Below, piece by piece: positions 10,561 through 19,988 of a DNA stretch of 64,000 nucleotides (position 1 is the first letter of the stretch; each line of letters begins with the position of its first letter). This stretch comes from Comamonadaceae bacterium. GTDB lineage: Bacteria > Pseudomonadota > Gammaproteobacteria > Burkholderiales > Burkholderiaceae_C. The position numbers and the translations under genes are program-made. The notes below the pieces were generated by a model. That model ran no database searches, was not told the DNA's origin, and saw nothing but the letters and a program-made list of their open reading frames with translations. The DNA is taken from the NCBI GenBank assembly GCA_009996515.1, contig JAACZV010000013.1:62001-126000 (forward strand), in the 5' to 3' direction.

Positions 10561-12297
10561 TCAGGACTCGCCGGCCTGGGCCCGCACCATGGCGGCATAG
10601 GCGCCGTCGCGCGCGATCAGCTCGGCATGCGTACCGGTCTCGACCAGCTTGCCCGCACCCAGCACATGGATGGCGTCGGCGTCGCGGATGGTGGAGAGCC
10701 GGTGGGCGATGACGATCAGCGTCTTGCGGCCCGACCAGGCGGCCAGGGCCTGCTGGACGGCACGCTCGCTCTCGGTGTCCAGCGCCGACGTGGCCTCGTC
10801 GAAGATCCAGATCGGTGCGTCCTTGTACAGCGCCCGCGCGATGGCCAGGCGCTGGCGCTGGCCGCCGGAGAGCTTGCTGCCGTTGGCGCCCACCGCCGTC
10901 TCCACGCCCTCGGGCAGCGTCTGCACGAAGTCCCACAGATGGGCGGCGCGCAGCGCGGCCTCGAGCTTGGCCTCGTCGCGCGGCTGCGCATAGGCGATGT
11001 TGGCGGCGATGGAGTCGTCGAACAGCACGATGTCCTGCGACACCACGGCGAACTGGCGGCGCAGGCTCAGCCGGGTCAGCGATTCGATGTCCGTGCCGTC
11101 CAGCAGCACGCGGCCGCCATCCGGCTGGCCAAAGCCCAGCAGCAGGTGGACGATGGAGCTCTTGCCCGCGCCGGAGGCGCCCACCAGCGCGGTGGTCTTG
11201 CCGGCGGGGAAGTCCAGGCTCAGGCCGTCCAGCGCGGGCTGGGCGGCGCCGGGGTAGGTCAGGCTCACGGCCTGCATCACGATCTCGCCATGGGCCGGGC
11301 CACCCAGTTCGCGCGTGCCGGTGTCGGCCTCCTTGGGCGCGTCCATCAGCTCGAAGCAGCCCTTGGCGATGACGGCGGCGCGGGTCAGCGGCGCGGCCAG
11401 GTCGGACAGGTGGCGCAGCCGCGAGGTCAGCAGCAGCAGCGCCGCGACGAACTCGGCGAAGGCCTGCACCCCCGTGCCTTCGGCCCGCGCCTGCCACAGA
11501 GCGACGCAGATGATGAAGGACAGGCCGACGCTGGCCACCAGCTGCGAGATCGGCTGGGCCAGCGCGCCGGCCGTGGCCGTCTTCAGGTTGTTGCGGCGCA
11601 CTTCCTGCGACAGCGCGCCGAAGCGCAGGCGCTCATGCGCCGCCGCACCGAACTGACGCACCACCCGCCAGGCCCGTGCGAGGTCGTCCACCTTGTTGAC
11701 CAGCAGCAGTTGCGAGTCGTAGGAGCGCGACGCCATCAGCCGCATGCGCTGGTTGACCTTCTTCATGACCAGGGCCATCAGCGGCGTGACGATGAGGCTG
11801 AGCAGCGTCAGCTTCCAGTTCAGGTAGAACAGATAGGTCAGCATGGCCAGCGCCGGCAGGCCGTCGCGCAGCACGCTCAGGCCCACGTCGCCCACCAGCT
11901 GCAGGATCTGTTGCGGGTCGTTGACGACCTTGCTGACCGCCGTGCCGGGCTGCATGCGGGTGTAGACCTGGGCATCCAGCCGCAGCAGCGCGTTGACCAG
12001 CGCGGCGCGGAAGTCCATCACGCTGCGCGTGAGGGTCCAGTTGAACAGGTACTGGCCGGCGAAGCCGAACAGGCCGCGCATCAGGTACAGGCCGATCAGC
12101 GTGACCGGCACCATCCAGAGCGGAAAAGCGTCCTTGGCGAAGCCCTCGCCGAAGGCATAGCCGATCAGCTTGGGAATCATGGGCTCGGTCGCTGCGGCGC
12201 CGATATAGGCCAGCACGGTCAGCACGGCACCCCAGCGGTGCGGGTAGACGAATTGGCCCAGGCGGCGCAAGGGAGAGGCGGTGGCGTCGAGGGACAT
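10561..12297 (-). CDS. msbA: Lipid A export ABC transporter permease/ATP-binding protein
   Basis: TM domain plus ABC domain (GASGAGKSSIVHLLLGF, LSGGQRQRLAIARALYKDAPIWIFDEATSALD). Confidence 0.92.
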   Translation of the reverse strand: MSLDATASPLRRLGQFVYPHRWGAVLTVLAYIGAAATEPMIPKLIGYAFGEGFAKDAFPLWMVPVTLIGLYLMRGLFGFAGQYLFNWTLTRSVMDFRAALVNALLRLDAQVYTRMQPGTAVSKVVNDPQQILQLVGDVGLSVLRDGLPALAMLTYLFYLNWKLTLLSLIVTPLMALVMKKVNQRMRLMASRSYDSQLLLVNKVDDLARAWRVVRQFGAAAHERLRFGALSQEVRRNNLKTATAGALAQPISQLVASVGLSFIICVALWQARAEGTGVQAFAEFVAALLLLTSRLRHLSDLAAPLTRAAVIAKGCFELMDAPKEADTGTRELGGPAHGEIVMQAVSLTYPGAAQPALDGLSLDFPAGKTTALVGASGAGKSSIVHLLLGFGQPDGGRVLLDGTDIESLTRLSLRRQFAVVSQDIVLFDDSIAANIAYAQPRDEAKLEAALRAAHLWDFVQTLPEGVETAVGANGSKLSGGQRQRLAIARALYKDAPIWIFDEATSALDTESERAVQQALAAWSGRKTLIVIAHRLSTIRDADAIHVLGAGKLVETGTHAELIARDGAYAAMVRAQAGES

Positions 12298-12363
12298 GGG
12301 GCGCGATTGTCGCCCCAAGGAATTCGCCGTTCGGGAGCGGGCGGCTCATTACACTGCGCGCCC

Positions 12364-13473
12364 ATGCCGAACGACACCACCACGCTCCGCGCGCGCCCCA
12401 AGGTCGTTCATTTCGTCACCGGCGGTTTTTCCGGCGCGACCCAGGTGGCCATCGATCTCTGCCTGGCGGCGCTGCACAGCGGCCCCTACGAGCCGGTGCT
12501 CATCCTGCGGCGCAAGTCGCACACGCCGATGGCGCGTGTCGAGGCGCTGCGCGCCCAGGGGCTGGACGTGCGGTGGGTGGCGGCGCGATGGGTGCATTGG
12601 CAGACCGAAGTCGAACTGGCCAGGCTGCTGCGCGAGCTCGCGCCGGTGGCGTTGCTGGCCCACGGCTTTCCGGAGCACCTGATCGGTCGGCAGGCCGGAC
12701 TGCGCGCCGGCGTGCCGGCACTGATCCAGGTCGAGCACAACTCGCGGGAGCGCTACACGCCCTGGAGCCGCTGGCTGAGCAGGCGGCTGGCCGCGAGGAG
12801 CGCGGCGCTGGTCGGGGTCAGCGAGGGCGTGCGGCAGAGCCTGCTGGCGCAAGGCCTGCCGGCCGACAAGACCCGGGCCATTCCGAATGGCATCGACCTC
12901 GCGCGTTTTGCGCAGGCGGGCGGCGAGCGTGAGGCGGGCCTGGTCATGTCGGCGCGCTTTGCCCGTCAGAAGGATCACGCCACGCTGCTGCGCGCGCTGG
13001 CGCTGCTGGGTTCACGGCATGGCCTGCGGCCGAGGCTGCAGCTGGCCGGCCTCGGGCCGCTGCGCGAGCGCATGCAGCGGCTGGCGGCCCGGCTCGGGCT
13101 GGCGGGCCAGGTCGTGTTCCTGGGCCATCACGGCGACATGCCGGCGCTGCTGCGCTCGCAGGCGATTTACGTGCTGGCCACGCACTTCGAAGGCATGCCG
13201 CTGGCTCTTGTCGAAGCGATGGCAGCGGGCTGCGCCTGCATCGCGTCGGACGTCATCGGCGTGCGTGGCGTCATCGAGGACGGCGTGACCGGCCTGCTGG
13301 TGCCCGAGGGCGATGCGCAAGCCTTGGCTGATGCCCTGGCCCGGCTGCTGCGGGATCCGGCCTTGACGGCGCGCCTGGGCGCGGCGGCGCGTGCCCGCGC
13401 AATGGCCGAGCATGGCCTGCCGTTGATGCACGCGCGCTATCAGGAACTGCTGGATTCCGTCGTGCGCGATTGA
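12364..13473 (+). CDS. Glycosyltransferase family 4 protein
   Basis: VVHFVTGGFSGATQVAIDL... GVSEGVRQSLLAQGLPADKTRAIPNGID ... HFEGMPLALVEAMAAGCACIASDV. Confidence 0.9.
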   Translation: MPNDTTTLRARPKVVHFVTGGFSGATQVAIDLCLAALHSGPYEPVLILRRKSHTPMARVEALRAQGLDVRWVAARWVHWQTEVELARLLRELAPVALLAHGFPEHLIGRQAGLRAGVPALIQVEHNSRERYTPWSRWLSRRLAARSAALVGVSEGVRQSLLAQGLPADKTRAIPNGIDLARFAQAGGEREAGLVMSARFARQKDHATLLRALALLGSRHGLRPRLQLAGLGPLRERMQRLAARLGLAGQVVFLGHHGDMPALLRSQAIYVLATHFEGMPLALVEAMAAGCACIASDVIGVRGVIEDGVTGLLVPEGDAQALADALARLLRDPALTARLGAAARARAMAEHGLPLMHARYQELLDSVVRD

Positions 13474-13498
13474 GCCTGCCGGCGGGACCGCCCCGGCA

Positions 13499-14506
13499 CT
13501 ACGACCTTGACACCTGCCATACGCCGGCCAGGATGCGCAGGCCGCGCCAGGCCCAGCCGCGGCGCAGGCAAAAGCCGAATGCCGTGCCGACGGACCGAGG
13601 CGAACTGGCTCGGCATTGCACCAGCTGGCGCATCGCGGTGGCCCGGTCGCCCTCGCGCCGGGCCTGTTGGGTGGCGCCCAGCCAGTTGCGGTAGACGAAA
13701 TAGCTTGCCGCAGCCAGCGCGGCCTCGCTCAGCCGGTCGCGGTGCCGGGCCACCAGTGCGGGCACGCCGTCCATCGCGTCGACCAGATGCTGCCATTTCG
13801 CGGGATTGGGCGTGCTGAGGATGCTTCCGGTCCGCTTGCGGTAGGCGACCCAGGCCTCGGGCACGTAGACCGGGCTGGCCGCGCGCAGCATCAGGGCGGG
13901 CGTGGTGGCGATGTCCTCGAAGTAGCGGCCTTCGGGGAAGCGAAGGTCGTCGGCATACAGCTCGCGCCGGCCGATCTTGCTCCAGGCATGGAACTGGTTG
14001 AGTGCGAAGGCGCCTGCCATCAGCGTGCCGGCATCGCGCCAGGGCTGGCGTGGCGGGATGTCCTGCGTGCGTTGATAGCGCTCGCCCAGCAGGCGGTGGC
14101 GCAGACGCTGGGGATCGTGGTGCTCGCGGAAGTCGCACAGCACGAGGTCCACGTCGTCGCGCGCGGCCCAGGCCTTCAGCCCCGCGATGGCACCCGGCAA
14201 CAGGAAATCGTCGGAGTCCAGGAACCAGATCCAGCGGCCGCGGCTGGCGTCCAGCAGCCGGTTGCGCGCCGCACTCAGGCCGCGGTTGCGGTCGCCGTCC
14301 AGCAAGCGCAGCCGGCCTGGGTGGCGCTCGGCCAGTGTCTGCATCAGCGTGCGCGAGCCGTCCGTCGACACGTCGTTGTAGAGCAGCACCTCCACGCCGT
14401 CGTCCGCCTGCGCCAGCACGGAGGCCACGCATGCTTCCAGGTAGGCCTCGACGTTGTAGACCGGGATGAGGACGCTCAGCCAGGGGCGGGTGTCAGCGTG
14501 GGTCAT
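13499..14506 (-). CDS. Glycosyltransferase family 2 protein
   Basis: MTHADTRPWLSVLIPVYNVEAYLEACVASVLAQ...LYNDVSTDGSR...WIWFLDSDDFLLPGA. Confidence 0.92.
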   Translation of the reverse strand: MTHADTRPWLSVLIPVYNVEAYLEACVASVLAQADDGVEVLLYNDVSTDGSRTLMQTLAERHPGRLRLLDGDRNRGLSAARNRLLDASRGRWIWFLDSDDFLLPGAIAGLKAWAARDDVDLVLCDFREHHDPQRLRHRLLGERYQRTQDIPPRQPWRDAGTLMAGAFALNQFHAWSKIGRRELYADDLRFPEGRYFEDIATTPALMLRAASPVYVPEAWVAYRKRTGSILSTPNPAKWQHLVDAMDGVPALVARHRDRLSEAALAAASYFVYRNWLGATQQARREGDRATAMRQLVQCRASSPRSVGTAFGFCLRRGWAWRGLRILAGVWQVSRS

Positions 14507-15449
14507 GCGGCTTTCCGAGCAGTTCGATGAGGGCGCTGCCCGCAAGCCAGCGGCCCTTGAGCCAGTTGCGCGCCGTCATGGCGTGCTCGTCGTCGCGCAG
14601 CGTGATGAGGGCGGGCAGGCGGGCGGGGGCATGGGTCAGCGCGATGCGCGCATAGTGATGGCGCTTGCGCCACCCCACAGCGGCCAGCCAGGCATGGGGG
14701 CCGTCCTCGGCGCGCAGCAGCACGAGGCGTGCAGCCTGGGGCTGGCGGTCCAGCAGGTCGGCGGCGACGGCTTGCAGGAGCTGGCCCGGCTGAACGTCTT
14801 CGGCCAGTCCTTGCAGGACGGCCGCCCGCCGGCCCTCGTCATGCAGGCGCTGCAGCAGGCCCTGGGCCCCGGCGTCTAGCGCGCGGTCGAAGGCCTGCGC
14901 CAGCGCCGTCACGAAGCCGCCGCCGGGCACCGCGGCCATGACGGCCTTGTCGAGCATGGGCAGCTCCGGCCGCGTCGTGTCCCGGTCGATGTAGAAGCCC
15001 ACGTACTCGGCCTGGCGGCGGGCGCGCAACTCGTGCAGCCAGGCCAGATCGCGGCTCAGCAGCGTGGATGCGTCCAGCCACACGCCGCCATGGCGGGCCA
15101 GCAACTGGGTACGCAGCCAGTCGGTTTGGTGGTCGGTCGTCAGGGTGTCGAAATCGGCGCGCAGCTCGGGCAGCCAGAGGTGGATGCCATCGCGGTCCAG
15201 CAGGCGCACCTCGTGGTCGGGCGCGAAGCGGCGCCAGTTGGCAAGGCAGGCCTGCACGAACGCGCTGGCCGGGCGCAGCGGCGAGTAGGTCCAGATGATG
15301 CGGGGGATCTCTGCCGCGCAGGCCGGTGCACTGTCGCCGACGAGGACGACGCGCGTCTGTGTCGGAGCGTGGGCCCGCGCCACGATGGCGAACTCCCGCA
15401 ACAGCAGGCCCGCGCCGAGAACGAGCAGGGCAAGGACGACGAGGCTCAT
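14493..15449 (-). CDS. Capsular polysaccharide synthesis-type glycosyltransferase (GT32/Caps_synth-like)
   Basis: IPRIIWTYSPLRPASAFVQACLANWRRFAPDHEVRLLD...TDWLRTQLLARHGGVWLDASTLLSRD (DxD-like WLDAS). Confidence 0.8.
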   Translation of the reverse strand: MSLVVLALLVLGAGLLLREFAIVARAHAPTQTRVVLVGDSAPACAAEIPRIIWTYSPLRPASAFVQACLANWRRFAPDHEVRLLDRDGIHLWLPELRADFDTLTTDHQTDWLRTQLLARHGGVWLDASTLLSRDLAWLHELRARRQAEYVGFYIDRDTTRPELPMLDKAVMAAVPGGGFVTALAQAFDRALDAGAQGLLQRLHDEGRRAAVLQGLAEDVQPGQLLQAVAADLLDRQPQAARLVLLRAEDGPHAWLAAVGWRKRHHYARIALTHAPARLPALITLRDDEHAMTARNWLKGRWLAGSALIELLGKPHDPR

Positions 15450-16192
15450 TCCCGCCAGTGCTCGGCGATCCAGCCCGCCGGCCGGGCATGCCGCCAGTTG
15501 CCGTTGCTGCGGCCGGCCAGCGCGTCGGGCGGGTTCATGACGCCGTGGAAGATCAGGATGCGCGCGCCCCGCGGGATGAAGGGGTCACGCCAGTAGCTGG
15601 TGGGCCAGGCCGGGATGCAGTGGTATTTGTAGCTGGCGCACCAGGCGGCATCCCAGTACTGCAGCTTACCCTGGCGGTGCAGCACCGCGGACAGGAAGGC
15701 CTGCTCGTTGCGGAACTGGGCCTTGGCCTTGGCCTGGTCGACGACGAACTCGGTCAGCACGTCCTGGTGGGCGCCCAGTTCCCAGCGGTAGACCGAGGAG
15801 TTGCCGGTGATGCGCCAGGGGCGCTTCCAGTCGTGGATGATGAGGAACTCGCCCGGCACCTCGAAGAAGGGTGTGATGTCATCGACGATGACGACGTCCA
15901 GGTCCAGGAACAGCGCCGTGCCGCTCAGGCCATAGTCCTTGACCAGGGCCGGGCTGAAGGTCGTCAGCTTCTTCCAGCCGCGCTCGGGTTCGCCGTTGGG
16001 CAGCGTCAGCTCGGGGATGGGGAAGCACTTCACCTCGCCGCGTATGCCTTCGCTGCGGTCGGTCAGGCAGACGAACTCGAAATCGCCGCGCAGGTGGCGG
16101 CGCACCATCGCATAGAGACGGTTGACGTATTCGGGGCCGTACTTGGTGCCCCATTTCATGCAGACGATGGTGCGCTTAGAGTTCTTCGACAT
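15446..16192 (-). CDS. Glycosyltransferase (GT8-like / nucleotide-diphospho-sugar transferase fold)
   Basis: MSKNSKRTIVCMKWGTKYGPEYVNRLYAMVRRHLRGDFEFVCLTD...TALFLDLDVVIVDDI. Confidence 0.75.
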   Translation of the reverse strand: MSKNSKRTIVCMKWGTKYGPEYVNRLYAMVRRHLRGDFEFVCLTDRSEGIRGEVKCFPIPELTLPNGEPERGWKKLTTFSPALVKDYGLSGTALFLDLDVVIVDDITPFFEVPGEFLIIHDWKRPWRITGNSSVYRWELGAHQDVLTEFVVDQAKAKAQFRNEQAFLSAVLHRQGKLQYWDAAWCASYKYHCIPAWPTSYWRDPFIPRGARILIFHGVMNPPDALAGRSNGNWRHARPAGWIAEHWRE

Positions 16193-17318
16193 GGCGCGGA
16201 GGGTAGGTGTCCCAGTTGAGGCAACCGGGGCATTGCCAGAAATAGTGGGCGGCCTCGAAGCCGCAGGCGGCGCAGCGGTAGCGCAGCAGCGGCTTGGTGG
16301 CCTTCTCGAGTGTCTGCACCAGCGGTGCGGCTTCATCGGCCGGCAGGGCCGTGGCATTGAGCTTGAGCAGTTCGGTCGCGGCGGACAGCGCGGGCTGCTC
16401 GCGCAGGTGGGCGGCGAGACGCTCGCGCTGCGGGCCGGGCTGCAGCAGGGCCAGCGCGCGCAGCAGGTGCATGCTGGGTGCGCGCTGGTATTGCTCCAGC
16501 AGCAAGGCGATGGCGCGCTCCGGCTGGCCCAGGCTCTGGGCAGCGGTGGCGCAGTCGGCGGCGACGAGGTTGAAGGCCGGCGGGTTGGCCGCCAGCAGCC
16601 GCGTGAACGCGGCCAGCGCCGCCTCGGGCTGGCCGGCCTTCAGCAGCAACTGGCCTTGCAGCACATGGGCCCGAGCCCCCTCCGGCTCGCGGCGCTGGGC
16701 CTGGCCCAGCAGTTCCAGCGCGAGGTCGGCATGGCCCTGGGACTGCGCGACCAGCGCCTGCTCACACAGGTAATGGGCGATGCGGCCAGAGAAGGAGCCG
16801 GTGCCGGCGGCCTCCAGCTCGGCGGCGACCTCGGCGGCCTTGGACCAGTCGCGCGAGCGCTCGTACAGCGACAGCAGGGCCAGCCGCGCCTCGCGCTCGA
16901 AGGCGGTGCCGCGCAGCTCGGCGTAGGCAGCCTCGGCACGGTCGAACAGGCCGGCCTTGAAGAAGTCCTGCGCCAGTTCATGCTGGGCACGGTCGCGGTC
17001 GGCCTTGGTGATGTCGCCGCGGCGCAGCAGATGCTCGTGCACGCGCACGGCGCGCTCGGTCTCGCCGCGGCGGCGGAACAGGCTGCCGAGGGCGAAGTGC
17101 AGTTCGGAGGTGTCGGGGTCGTTCTGGACGGCCTCGATGAAGGCGTCGATGGCCTTGTCCTGCTGCTCGTTGAGCAACAGGTTCAGGCCCTTGAAATAGG
17201 CCTTGGGGGATTCACGCTGCTCCAGCTTCCATTGCCGCGAATCGAGTTTGGAGGCCAGCCAGCCGAGGACGAAGACGACGGGCAGGACGAAGAGCAGCCA
17301 GCGCGGATCAAACTCCAT
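16176..17318 (-). CDS. lapB: Lipopolysaccharide assembly protein LapB (TPR + rubredoxin-like)
   Basis: MEFDPRWLLFVLPVVFVLGWLASKLD...TPR repeats... YRCAACGFEAAHYFWQCPGCLNWDTYPP. Confidence 0.93.
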   Translation of the reverse strand: MEFDPRWLLFVLPVVFVLGWLASKLDSRQWKLEQRESPKAYFKGLNLLLNEQQDKAIDAFIEAVQNDPDTSELHFALGSLFRRRGETERAVRVHEHLLRRGDITKADRDRAQHELAQDFFKAGLFDRAEAAYAELRGTAFEREARLALLSLYERSRDWSKAAEVAAELEAAGTGSFSGRIAHYLCEQALVAQSQGHADLALELLGQAQRREPEGARAHVLQGQLLLKAGQPEAALAAFTRLLAANPPAFNLVAADCATAAQSLGQPERAIALLLEQYQRAPSMHLLRALALLQPGPQRERLAAHLREQPALSAATELLKLNATALPADEAAPLVQTLEKATKPLLRYRCAACGFEAAHYFWQCPGCLNWDTYPPRHVEEL

Positions 17319-17601
17319 CTTGGTGGGCGGCGAAGGGCGTTGCGGGTGACTCGGGTGCCGGGGTGCCGGGCAGGGGCTCGGCGCGCTGGGCGGCGCGGCG
17401 GTGGCGCCACCAGGACGGCACCATGGCCAGCACGCCGAAGGCCGCCCCCAGGCCGAAGGCCAGCAGCACGATGATGACCTGAGGCGCGCGCCACTCGTGG
17501 CCGAAGAACCAGCGCACGACGGCCTCGTGGCTGTTGTTCAGCGCGAAGGCGAACAGCGTGAAGAAGAGCAGGGCCCGCAGGAGCCAGACGAGGGTGCGCA
17601 T
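17308..17601 (-). CDS. lapA: LapA family protein (DUF1049)
   Basis: Small two-TM protein MRTLVWLLRALLFFTLFAFALNNSHEAVVRWFFG... directly upstream of lapB. Confidence 0.85.
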   Translation of the reverse strand: MRTLVWLLRALLFFTLFAFALNNSHEAVVRWFFGHEWRAPQVIIVLLAFGLGAAFGVLAMVPSWWRHRRAAQRAEPLPGTPAPESPATPFAAHQDGV

Positions 17602-17616
17602 GGCGCGGATTCTGGC

Positions 17617-17916
17617 TCAGGCGTCGGTCACGGGCAGGTGTTTGTCGACAGCTTCGCGCAGCGCCTTGCCGGGCTTGAAATGCGGCGCCAGCTTCTCGGG
17701 GATCATGACCTGCTCGCCGCTGCGGGGGTTGCGGCCCATGCGGGGCGGGCGGCGGCTGATGGAGAAGCTGCCGAAGCCGCGGATCTCGATGCGGTGGCCG
17801 CGCGCGAGGGCGTCGCTCATGGCGTCCAGGATGGTCTTGACCGCGAACTCGGTGTCCCGCTGGGTCAGTTGGCCAAATCGTTCGGCGAGCACGGCGACGA
17901 GGTCGGAGCGGGTCAT
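17617..17916 (-). CDS. ihfB: Integration host factor subunit beta
   Basis: [70 protein letters not shown]. Confidence 0.95.
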   Translation of the reverse strand: MTRSDLVAVLAERFGQLTQRDTEFAVKTILDAMSDALARGHRIEIRGFGSFSISRRPPRMGRNPRSGEQVMIPEKLAPHFKPGKALREAVDKHLPVTDA

Positions 17917-17938
17917 GTGGAGGGGCTCAATTCAAAAG

Positions 17939-18003
17939 GCAACCACAGAGGCACGGAGGTTGTCGCGGATCTCGTTCCCGCGACATGGTGCCTCTGTGGT
18001 TGC
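17939..18003. repeat. 65-nt palindromic element with perfect 16-bp arms and nested 8-bp stem
   Basis: GCAACCACAGAGGCAC (17939-17954) / GTGCCTCTGTGGTTGC (17988-18003); inner TGTCGCGG (17961-17968) / CCGCGACA (17978-17985). Confidence 0.9.
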
Positions 18004-18064
18004 ATTTGCAGTCTTCAATGGAAACAGGCCCGCTGGCGAGGCCGGCGAGCCTGTGGGGAGCATA

Positions 18065-18086
18065 CCCGGCCTCCACGGAGGCCGGG
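18065..18086 (-). terminator. Hairpin just downstream of rpsA (no obvious U-tract)
   Basis: CCCGGCCTC-cacg-GAGGCCGGG 9-bp perfect stem in the rpsA-ihfB intergenic region. Confidence 0.45.
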
Positions 18087-18101
18087 CGGTCAACCGGGGG
18101 C

Positions 18102-19814
18102 TTAGTTACCCTGGTTGTCCAGCTTGGCGCGCAGCAGGGCGCCCAGGCTGGTCGTGCCGGCGGTTTCGCGCTCGTTCGACTGGTTCAGGCGCTGCATGGC
18201 TTCCTGCTGGTCGGCGCTGTCCTTGGCCTTGATCGACAGTTGGATGTTGCGGGTCTTGCGATCCACGTTGACGATGACGGCGGTGACTTCGTCGCCTTCC
18301 TTCAGCACGTTGCGGGCGTCTTCCACGCGGTCGCGGGAGATTTCCGAAGCGCGCAGATAGGCCATCACGCCTTCGGCCAGCTCGACCTCAGCGCCGCGCG
18401 GGTCCACGGTCTTGACCTTGCCGGTCACCGAGGCGCCACGGTCGTTGATCGTGGTGTAGGCGGTGAAGGGGTCGCTGTCCAGCTGCTTGATGCCCAGCGA
18501 GATGCGCTCGCGCTCGACGTCCACGGCCAGCACGACGGCTTCGACTTCCTGGCCCTTCTTGAAGTTGCGCACGGCGGTCTCGCCGGACTCGTCCCAAGAC
18601 AGGTCGGACAGGTGCACCAGACCGTCGATGCCCTGGGCCAGGCCCACGAACACGCCGAAGTCGGTGATGGACTTGACCGGACCCTTGACCTTGTCGCCGC
18701 GCTTGACGTTCTCGGCGAACTCTTCCCACGGGTTGGCCTTGCACTGCTTCATGCCCAGGCTGATGCGGCGCTTGTCTTCGTCGATTTCCAGGACCATGAC
18801 TTCGACTTCGTCGCCCAGCGAGACCAGCTTGCTGGGGGCGATGTTCTTGTTGGTCCAGTCCATCTCGGAGACGTGCACCAGGCCTTCGATGCCCGGCTCG
18901 ATCTCGACGAACGCGCCGTAGTCGGCGATGTTCGTGACCTTGCCGAACAGGCGCGTGCCGGTGGGGTAGCGGCGGGCCACGCCGAACCACGGGTCGTCGC
19001 CCAGCTGCTTGATGCCCAGCGAGACGCGGTTCTTCTCGGCGTCGAACTTCAGGACCTTGGCGGTCAGTTCCTGGCCGACCTGAACGACTTCGCTCGGGTG
19101 GCGGACACGGCGCCAGGCCATGTCGGTGATGTGCAGCAGGCCGTCGATGCCGCCCAGGTCCACGAACGCACCGTATTCGGTGATGTTCTTGACCACGCCG
19201 TTGACGATGGCGCCTTCGGACAGCGTCTCGAGCAGCTTGGCGCGCTCTTCACCCATGGAGGCTTCGACCACGGCACGACGCGACAGCACAACGTTGTTGC
19301 GCTTGCGGTCGAGCTTGATGACCTTGAATTCCATGGTCTTGCCCTCGAACGGGCTCATGTCCTTCACCGGGCGGGTGTCCAGCAGCGAGCCGGGCAGGAA
19401 GGCGCGGATGCCGTTGACCAGGACGGTCAGGCCGCCCTTGACCTTGCCGGAGACGGTGCCGGTCACGAAGTCGCCGGACTCCAGGGCCGTTTCCAGGCTC
19501 AGCCACGAGGCCAGGCGCTTGGCCTTGTCGCGCGACAGGATGGTGTCGCCGTAGCCGTTTTCGATGGCGTCGATGGCGACGGAGACGAAGTCGCCGACCT
19601 GGACTTCCAGTTCGCCCTGGTCGTTCTTGAATTCGTCGATGGGCACATAGGCCTCGGACTTCAGGCCGGCATTGACGACCACGAAGTTGTGCTCGACGCG
19701 AACGACCTCGGCCGAGATCACTTCGCCAGCGCGCATGTCGGAGCGCTGCAGCGACTCCTCGAACATTGCGGCAAAGGATTCCATGCCGGAAGCGGCGGTT
19801 TGGGTTTGGGACAT
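18102..19814 (-). CDS. rpsA: 30S ribosomal protein S1
   Basis: [22 protein letters not shown]...; repeated S1 domains ([51 protein letters not shown]). Confidence 0.97.
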   Translation of the reverse strand: MSQTQTAASGMESFAAMFEESLQRSDMRAGEVISAEVVRVEHNFVVVNAGLKSEAYVPIDEFKNDQGELEVQVGDFVSVAIDAIENGYGDTILSRDKAKRLASWLSLETALESGDFVTGTVSGKVKGGLTVLVNGIRAFLPGSLLDTRPVKDMSPFEGKTMEFKVIKLDRKRNNVVLSRRAVVEASMGEERAKLLETLSEGAIVNGVVKNITEYGAFVDLGGIDGLLHITDMAWRRVRHPSEVVQVGQELTAKVLKFDAEKNRVSLGIKQLGDDPWFGVARRYPTGTRLFGKVTNIADYGAFVEIEPGIEGLVHVSEMDWTNKNIAPSKLVSLGDEVEVMVLEIDEDKRRISLGMKQCKANPWEEFAENVKRGDKVKGPVKSITDFGVFVGLAQGIDGLVHLSDLSWDESGETAVRNFKKGQEVEAVVLAVDVERERISLGIKQLDSDPFTAYTTINDRGASVTGKVKTVDPRGAEVELAEGVMAYLRASEISRDRVEDARNVLKEGDEVTAVIVNVDRKTRNIQLSIKAKDSADQQEAMQRLNQSNERETAGTTSLGALLRAKLDNQGN

Positions 19815-19988
19815 GTTGATTGATCCTGAGGCGCGGGCAGCATGCCAGCGCGGCGGTGCAGGCGAACCTGCGGGGTTAGGTTGTTGAGTTCCGCCGGTCA
19901 CGAGGAACTTGCGTTCCCCTGCCAATCGGACTGGCGTCCGTTGGTGGCCGGCGGGCCCTTGGCCGCCCTGGCAATCGGCGTACCGATG

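Noticed and set aside
10513-12363. Long + strand ORF (986 aa in the track) covering msbA
   Set aside because: Antisense shadow of msbA; only the portion from ATG 12364 is the real GT4 gene.
17985-19823. 612-aa + strand ORF opposite rpsA
   Set aside because: Antisense shadow frame of rpsA with periodic V/D/H-rich sequence mirroring the S1 repeats.
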